Source: Pseudomonadota bacterium (lineage in GTDB: Bacteria > Myxococcota_A > Polyangia > Haliangiales > Haliangiaceae). From it: 36,627 bases of DNA. The stretch is taken from positions 1-36,627 of the forward strand of contig JAKSDA010000390.1 in NCBI GenBank assembly GCA_022360315.1. The letters are read 5' to 3'. This document shows positions 31,945-36,627 of the stretch, one piece after another (positions within the stretch are counted from its first letter, which is position 1; each line of letters begins with the position of its first letter). Position numbers and translations under genes: made by a program. The notes beneath the pieces are model-generated. The model ran no database searches. It saw only the letters and a list, made by a program, of their open reading frames with translations, and had not been told where the DNA came from.

Positions 31945-32799
31945 TCAGGCACTTGTCTCGACATGAGCAGCTTTGACCGATAAGCACGGCACGAAGGTCA
32001 CGAGATCGTGCATGACTGCACGGATGACGGCGGGTTGCATTTTATCGATGAAGAAATGGTCGCCCGGAAAGAGCCGCAGGACAAACTCGCTGCGGGTGTG
32101 CAGTCGCCAGGCATGAATCTGTTCTCGACTGACGGTTTCGTCATCGACTGCGCCAAACGCAGAAATCGGACAATCGAGAGCTTCCCATTGACTGCACGCG
32201 TAGGTCTCGTGAACCTCGAAATCGGCCCGGAAGAGCGGCAACATCCACGCCATGAGCCCGCGATCGGCCAGCACTTTTTCGGGAGTGCCATCGAGTCTGC
32301 GCAATTCTTCGATCAATTCGTCATCGGTCATTGTGTGTAGTGAATTTTTGTCCCCGGCAAGATGCGGAGCACGCCGTGCCGAGGCGAAGAAGTACGCGGG
32401 GCAGGCCCGGCCGTGTCGCCGCAACGTTTGTGCCAGCTCAAACGCGACCAGTGCGCCCATGCTGTGGCCGAAAAATGCAAAAGGCCGATCCAGATACGGT
32501 TGCAGCGCGTCGGCCAGTCGCTCGATAAGCGGCTCGATGCGGCGGAACGGGGCATCGCGCAATCGGTTCTCTCGTCCCGGCAGTTGAACCGGACAGATTT
32601 CCACCTGCTGCGGCACAGCGTCGCTCCAGGTCCGATACATCGATGCTCCGCCCCCGGCATAGGGAAAGCAGAAAAGTCGTAGCCGCGCCTCCGGCCGGGG
32701 TTTGCGAAACGCTATCCAGGGATCTTGCATGGTCGAGCCACTCATCGCGTAAATAAAACGTGTCTGTGAAAATGGCGCCACATACCGAATCAATTTCAC
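31945..32799 (-). CDS. Type II thioesterase (NRPS/PKS editing, GrsT-like)
   Basis: A 284-residue alpha/beta hydrolase of the stand-alone thioesterase class that clears misloaded carrier proteins in peptide and polyketide synthesis. It has the family opening RLFCFPYAGGGASMYRTW, QLPGRENRL, catalytic Ser113 in GHSMGALVAFELA, Asp in GAVDDETVS (near 219-220) and His248 in FPGDHFFID. The annotated start is a GTG that directly follows the mbtH TAA, which implies coupling. Met19 (32745) or Met24 (32730, MQDPWIAF) gives the usual family N-terminus, so the first 18-23 residues may not be made. It lies in an operon with mbtH. No synthetase is in the window. Confidence 0.9.
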   Translation of the reverse strand: MKLIRYVAPFSQTRFIYAMSGSTMQDPWIAFRKPRPEARLRLFCFPYAGGGASMYRTWSDAVPQQVEICPVQLPGRENRLRDAPFRRIEPLIERLADALQPYLDRPFAFFGHSMGALVAFELAQTLRRHGRACPAYFFASARRAPHLAGDKNSLHTMTDDELIEELRRLDGTPEKVLADRGLMAWMLPLFRADFEVHETYACSQWEALDCPISAFGAVDDETVSREQIHAWRLHTRSEFVLRLFPGDHFFIDKMQPAVIRAVMHDLVTFVPCLSVKAAHVETSA

Positions 32800-33078
32800 T
32801 TATTCTCGCTTTGGTACTCCGTTCTTGTCGCCCTCGCCTGACCCATGCTGGACAGCGCGGGCCTGCTCCATCGCTTTGCGCACGCTGAGCGGACGCATGT
32901 CGGTCCAGACTTTTTCAATATGATCGAGGCATTCGCTCTTTGTGCCGGCTGTGCCCTCGTCCCTCCACAACGGCGGATTCTCCCGATCTGACGGCCAGAT
33001 CGAGTACTGCTCCTCAGGATTGATGACGACTTTGTAATGCATATTCTCTTCTTGTTCTTTCCAGTTATCCCAGCTCAT
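32800..33078 (-). CDS. MbtH-like protein (NRPS adenylation-domain activator)
   Basis: A 92-residue MbtH family protein, which binds and activates adenylation domains of non-ribosomal peptide synthetases. The core fits the signature: NPEEQYSIWPSDRENPPLWR, GTKSECLDHIEKVWTDMRPLS. Tryptophans of the two key positions are kept. The residue pair before the conserved Trp is PL where many members have PG. The 20-residue tail (VQHGSGEGDKNGVPKRE) is longer than usual. The start at 33078 follows AAGG at good spacing. It is directly followed by the thioesterase (stop and start adjacent). Confidence 0.93.
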   Translation of the reverse strand: MSWDNWKEQEENMHYKVVINPEEQYSIWPSDRENPPLWRDEGTAGTKSECLDHIEKVWTDMRPLSVRKAMEQARAVQHGSGEGDKNGVPKRE

Positions 33079-33343
33079 GGTTCAACCTTGCCTTCTGTCT
33101 ATCGGGACAATCAAGCACTTTGCTGCGGCAAAATGATCTCAGTAACAACTTGGATAGCAGAGGATCGCAGCCGTGTGGCCGACCAGTGGAGCGATGCCAG
33201 AGATCGCGCAAATAGCCCGCTACCAGGACCGCAAACCACAGCCCGATGGGCCCAGCTGATCGCACGCCCGATATATAGAGAGGCCAGAATATCATTGCGA
33301 GAATACCGACATCGGCTCGACCGAGCGGTGGCGATGGACGCAT
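33065..33343 (-). CDS. Possible small membrane protein upstream of mbtH
   Basis: A 92-residue open frame with two hydrophobic stretches (VGILAMIFWPLYISGV and IGLWFAVLVAGYL) followed by a basic, Cys-containing tail. It overlaps the mbtH start by 14 bases on the same strand, which would fit a coupled upstream gene. However, no ribosome-binding site precedes its ATG and no family is recognised. The opposite-strand frame at 33037-33402 is less likely. Confidence 0.25.
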   Translation of the reverse strand: MRPSPPLGRADVGILAMIFWPLYISGVRSAGPIGLWFAVLVAGYLRDLWHRSTGRPHGCDPLLSKLLLRSFCRSKVLDCPDRQKARLNHELG

Positions 33344-33498
33344 CGCTGATGTGTTTTGCCGGTATTGCAGGTTGGCACGCCGCGGCGACACACGTATACT
33401 GAATGCCCTGTTTGACATTTCCTTTATTATTGCTTTCGACATTGACAGAAACAGAAAAAGATCGTTTTCTTCTCGAAACACAGTGAGGTGAATCGTTC

Positions 33499-33801
33499 AT
33501 GTTTGGTCTCAACCGTCATCATCTTGTCGGCGCTGCTCTGGGTATTGCAGGAGTTACCCTGGCTCGCCCCCTCTTGCGTCACGCCATCAAAAACAGCGTG
33601 CGTGTGACCCAAATGCTCAGCGAAATCAAAGAAACCGTCAAAGAGAATCTCGATGATATCAAGGCAGAGGCGATGAGCGACTTGAATCCATCGAGCGAAG
33701 CGGAAGCGGACGGTGGCTCGGGTACTGACGCGGACAGCAAATCGGCTACTGGCTCCAAAGGACGTGCGGCCAAGGCGAAAGGCCGCGGCGACGCTACCTG
33801 A
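33499..33801 (+). CDS. Small membrane-associated protein, DUF5132-like
   Basis: A 100-residue protein. The hydrophobic start HHLVGAALGIAGVTLARPLL is followed by an amphipathic helix (RVTQMLSEIKETVKENLDDIKAEA) and an unstructured tail rich in Glu, Ala, Ser and Lys. This build resembles DUF5132/YtxH-type proteins, which are often encoded next to HMA-domain and metal-transport proteins. GAGGTGA precedes the ATG. It ends 11 bases before the HMA-ABC exporter gene, so the two form an operon. The family call is tentative. Confidence 0.6.
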   Translation: MFGLNRHHLVGAALGIAGVTLARPLLRHAIKNSVRVTQMLSEIKETVKENLDDIKAEAMSDLNPSSEAEADGGSGTDADSKSATGSKGRAAKAKGRGDAT

Positions 33802-33812
33802 GCCTGGCGATC

Positions 33813-36356
33813 ATGCACCGGCCCAATCGACTCGAAGTCCGCTCGTCTCTACCCGGGAGAATACGCTGGGGGGTTCCCGGTCTCAAAGGGGATCTGCGAT
33901 TGGCTTCCAGCATAGAGCAAGCACTTCGCGCTTTTTCCTGGGTTACGTCGGTCGAGGCCAATCCGGTCACCGGCCGAGTTCTGGTCCATTTCGCTCCCCG
34001 CAAGAGGACGGCCGGGACCGACGCGGTCCCGGCCGTCCTTGCGCGGACCGAGACTCATCCAACCGAGCCACCGCACTTTGATGCCGGCCATGCTGATGCC
34101 AGCCATGCTGATGCTGGCCATTCCGATGCGTTTTGGTTCGAGAGCGCCATCCATCTATGCCTCGAGGGCCACCGTGAACAGCGCCGGGGGTTCGCGGACA
34201 ACGCTGCGGGCGCGCCGCCCATCGACCGCGAACCGACCCGCTCATCGAATCGAGCATTGCTCGACTGGACATCGATCGACTGGTCATCGGTGGTCCTCAA
34301 CGGCGTGTTGGGTTTCGTGCCATTGCCGCTGTTGCCAAAACCGAGCTGGAAACTCGCCCTGGCCGGTGCCGGCACCACACTGGGTCTGCAATTGATCCGT
34401 CAGGTATATCGCAATCTCAAAGGTGGCAGCGACCGACCCACTGGCACAGACAAGTATGCAGTGAGCCACCAAAAACCCCGGTTTAACGACCTGCAGGGTC
34501 GGGAAACGCCAGACAAAGACCGAGTGCAGGACCGACCGGATCGACCAGATCCATCGAATCGAGCCGGCGAAAACCCCGCTCTGGAGTATCTCCGACCGTA
34601 TCGTCGAAGCATCTATCTCGCCACCTCATTATCGCTGGCCAACAAGGTTCTGGACCTATTGCCGCCGCTGATCTTGGGTAGCGGCTTCAACATACTCCTC
34701 GGCAAGCCGAGTGGGCTGTTGAATCGGTTGCACATTACTGGCAAACAAAACCAATTAATTGCAGTCGGGGCTGCCTCTCTCGGCACCTGGGTACTCGATG
34801 CCGTGCTGGAGTACCTGCAGGAGATCACCTGGCGACAGCTCTCGCAACAGGTCAAGCACGATCTCAGAAGCCGGGCCTATGCCCACGTGCAAACCCTGGA
34901 CATGGAGTATTTCGAGCGTCATCCGGCCGCCGAGCTAGAAGATGCCATCAAGGGCGACGCCGAGGAATTTGGCAATTTCTTGGCCTTTGGGCCCGACGTC
35001 GTCATTCAGACCGCGACTGGAATGGTCCTGGTTTGCACCTTCTTTGCCATCAAGGCTCCCGGTATAGCTGTGGTCAATGCGGGGTCGATCCCGGTCGTTT
35101 TGTTGGCGTCCAAGTACCTGCAGAAACGCCGCCAGCCGCACTACGATCGCATGCGGCGCGAACAAACTGTCTATGCCCGGCGGCTGGGCAGCAATGTGCG
35201 CGGGATGGGTGTCATCAAGAACTTCACCGCCGAGGACAACCAGGCTGAGCTTGTCGAGGAGACCAGCCGGGACCTGGTCGACAAGACCCGGGGACTCGAT
35301 CGCATCTCGACCCTGTTTTCGCCCGTCATCCGGACGATAGTCGCGTTGAATTATCTGGGCACATTCACCCTGGGCGGCGCCATGACTCTGAACGGTCGCC
35401 TTACCCCGGGCATGTTCTCCTCGATCATGTTCTTGTCTCAGCGCCTTCTATGGCCGCTGACCAACCTGGGCCGAGTGGCCGATTCCTACCAGAGTGCCTC
35501 TGCGTCTCTTTTGCGACTCGACAAACTGTTTGCCCGCACTGGCCAGACCAGGGATGGCAACGTGGTGCTCGCCACAGAAGACGTGAAGGGCGACATTCGC
35601 TTCGACAATGTGTCGTTCTCCTATGATTCGGAGACTGAGGTCATCAAGCGAGTCACCCTGCAATTCCAGCCGGGCAAAACCACAGCGCTGGTCGGTGCAA
35701 CCGGATCGGGCAAAACCTCGTTGATGAAGCTCATCTTGCGGTTCTACGACCCCGATCGGGGAAGCATTCTGCTCGACGGTCATCCGGTCGATGAACTCAA
35801 GCTAGACGATCTGCGCCGCGCTGTCGGCCTGGTCAGCCAAGACGTCATTCTCTTTCACGGCACCATTCGCGAAAACATCACCTTTGGCATGGCGCGCGTG
35901 CCCCACGACGAGGTCGTTCGAGCGGCCCACATCGCCCGCGCTCACGACTTCATCCAGGCCCTCCCCGACCGATACGATACCCTGATCGGCGAAGCGGGCG
36001 TTCGCCTGTCCGGAGGGCAGAGGCAGCGGATTTCTGTCGCTAGAACCATCCTGCGCAAGAGTCCGATCCTCATCCTCGACGAGGCCACTTCGGCGTTCGA
36101 TCGCCATACAGAACTGGAATTCTACGAAGCACTGGAAACGCTGAGCTATACCCGAACTCGGATTGTCATCGCCCACCGTCTCTTTTCGATCCAGAATGCC
36201 GATTGGATTTATGTCATTGATGACGGCACCATTTGCGAACAGGGTACGCACGAAAGCCTGATCGATGAGAATAGACTCTACGCGTCGATGTGGCGCGCAC
36301 AAAATCGCCCGCCCTTACTGAGAGACGCCTCGCTCGGCTCGAATTCGGCACCATGA
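33813..36356 (+). CDS. ABC exporter (fused membrane and ATPase domains) with N-terminal HMA-like domain
   Basis: An 847-residue half-transporter. Residues 1-60 (SSLPGRIRWGVPGLKGDLRL and NPVTGRVLVHF) look like the HMA-2 type metal-handling domain of P-type ATPases, without a CxxC. Residues 82-110 are a His/Asp repeat (HFDAGHADASHADAGHSD). An extra hydrophobic part is at 161-196. The canonical exporter membrane domain is about 255-580. The ATPase has Walker A GATGSGKTS (about 627-635), signature LSGGQRQR (about 732), Walker B ILILDEATSAFD and the switch His in VIAHRL. It is expected to export a lipid, peptide or metal-bound compound as a dimer. The thioesterase/mbtH genes are adjacent but divergent, so a peptide substrate is possible, not shown. 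Confidence 0.88.
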   Translation: MHRPNRLEVRSSLPGRIRWGVPGLKGDLRLASSIEQALRAFSWVTSVEANPVTGRVLVHFAPRKRTAGTDAVPAVLARTETHPTEPPHFDAGHADASHADAGHSDAFWFESAIHLCLEGHREQRRGFADNAAGAPPIDREPTRSSNRALLDWTSIDWSSVVLNGVLGFVPLPLLPKPSWKLALAGAGTTLGLQLIRQVYRNLKGGSDRPTGTDKYAVSHQKPRFNDLQGRETPDKDRVQDRPDRPDPSNRAGENPALEYLRPYRRSIYLATSLSLANKVLDLLPPLILGSGFNILLGKPSGLLNRLHITGKQNQLIAVGAASLGTWVLDAVLEYLQEITWRQLSQQVKHDLRSRAYAHVQTLDMEYFERHPAAELEDAIKGDAEEFGNFLAFGPDVVIQTATGMVLVCTFFAIKAPGIAVVNAGSIPVVLLASKYLQKRRQPHYDRMRREQTVYARRLGSNVRGMGVIKNFTAEDNQAELVEETSRDLVDKTRGLDRISTLFSPVIRTIVALNYLGTFTLGGAMTLNGRLTPGMFSSIMFLSQRLLWPLTNLGRVADSYQSASASLLRLDKLFARTGQTRDGNVVLATEDVKGDIRFDNVSFSYDSETEVIKRVTLQFQPGKTTALVGATGSGKTSLMKLILRFYDPDRGSILLDGHPVDELKLDDLRRAVGLVSQDVILFHGTIRENITFGMARVPHDEVVRAAHIARAHDFIQALPDRYDTLIGEAGVRLSGGQRQRISVARTILRKSPILILDEATSAFDRHTELEFYEALETLSYTRTRIVIAHRLFSIQNADWIYVIDDGTICEQGTHESLIDENRLYASMWRAQNRPPLLRDASLGSNSAP
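34080..34124 (+). repeat. 15-bp tandem repeat, three copies, coding for the His/Asp linker
   Basis: GATGCCGGCCATGCT, GATGCCAGCCATGCT and GATGCTGGCCATTCC encode DAGHA, DASHA, DAGHS. It lies between the HMA-like domain and the membrane part of the ABC exporter. Confidence 0.9.
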
Positions 36357-36472
36357 AGGTCATCGACGGACCTTTCTGTCGTTTTGAACCACCGCTTTTG
36401 TACGGTTGTTGTTGCAGGGTCGCCGGTGCCATCGGCAGTATTTCCAATCACCAGTTTTCCTGCAAGGTACAT
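36278..36472 (-). CDS. Small open frame with a consensus ribosome-binding site
   Basis: A 64-residue frame (MYLAGKLVIGNTADGTGDPA and on) antisense to the last 79 bases of the exporter gene. It has AAGGAGG seven bases before its ATG, the best Shine-Dalgarno match in the window. Sequence after about residue 38 is the antisense of the exporter tail, so only the first part might derive from a real gene. No family is recognised. Copy 2 of the miniature element sits directly upstream, its TTA flank touching the ribosome-binding site. Confidence 0.3.
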   Translation of the reverse strand: MYLAGKLVIGNTADGTGDPATTTVQKRWFKTTERSVDDLHGAEFEPSEASLSKGGRFCARHIDA

Positions 36473-36487
36473 TGCCTGTCCTCCTTA

Positions 36488-36627
36488 GAGCCGGTCCAAA
36501 AACTCTCCGCGTCGCCAGAGCGCCGATCCATCACCGCCAGCGGGCTTGCTCGTCGGTCAAATACACCCAGTATTCTCCACTCCTCGCGCACCCACTGGCG
36601 GCGCGCCTCACCGCTCTGGCTCGGTCC
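36488..36627. mobile_element. Miniature inverted-repeat element (IS5-like), copy 2, cut by window edge
   Basis: The first 140 bases match copy 1 at 28988 with six substitutions and one inserted base (about 95%). It starts with the same GAGCCGGTCCAAAAA end. The left flank is TTA (36485-36487), again fitting a TNA target. The right inverted repeat lies past the window end. Confidence 0.85.

Overview
The window looks like a chromosomal segment of a high-G+C, Gram-negative bacterium, most likely a myxobacterium-like member of the Myxococcota. The reasons are the many predicted lipoproteins with eukaryote-like modules (EGF/fibrinogen-like, eight-module Cys-rich repeat, seven-blade FG-GAP propeller), paired di-haem oxidoreductases, a pseudo-receiver/GHKL ATPase, an HMA-like/ABC exporter fusion and non-ribosomal-peptide accessory genes. 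A TonB-dependent receptor proves an outer membrane. No rRNA, tRNA, CRISPR array or replication origin was recognised, and the species cannot be named from the sequence.

Region 1 (1-10,310) is an alginate-utilisation locus. It holds the DNA-binding end of a LacI-family regulator (cut by the window edge), a TonB-dependent receptor, 2-keto-3-deoxygluconate (KDG) kinase, KDPG aldolase, a heparinase II/III-type oligoalginate lyase lipoprotein and a PL7 endolyase lipoprotein with an F5/8C (CBM32-like) module. Four near-identical 14-bp palindromes (consensus KGTAAACSTTTACA) lie in the divergent control region and before the lyase genes. Two are followed at 8-9 bp by TTGACA-N17-CAGGRT. The likely flow is: PL7 cuts polymer, the receptor imports oligomers, the second lyase makes monomer, and after reduction to KDG (reductase not in the window) the kinase and aldolase yield pyruvate and glyceraldehyde-3-phosphate. 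The PL7 gene is visibly lower in G+C than the rest, which suggests transfer.

Region 2 (10,400-23,000) mixes envelope and redox genes: an EGF/fibrinogen-like lipoprotein, a translationally coupled radical-SAM/RmlD-like pair, a class I glutamine amidotransferase, a secreted hypothetical protein behind a possibly leaderless promoter, a frameshifted AraC-type regulator remnant, tandem di-haem lipoproteins, an FG-GAP lipoprotein and a Cys-rich repeat lipoprotein.

Region 3 (23,100-29,150) holds an SDR, a 660-residue protein ending in a ribosomal bL12 C-terminal-like domain, a methyltransferase gene with an internal deletion, a pseudo-receiver/GHKL protein, a Nudix protein lacking two catalytic glutamates, a rhodanese protein and a 158-bp IS5-like miniature element. 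A second copy of the element runs off the right edge.

Region 4 (29,750-36,360) carries 2,3-diaminopropionate synthesis genes (sbnA/sbnB-like), facing an mbtH/type II thioesterase pair, then a small membrane-associated protein and an ABC exporter with an N-terminal HMA-like domain and His-rich repeat. No NRPS is in the window, so these are accessory parts of a peptide pathway whose synthetase must lie elsewhere.
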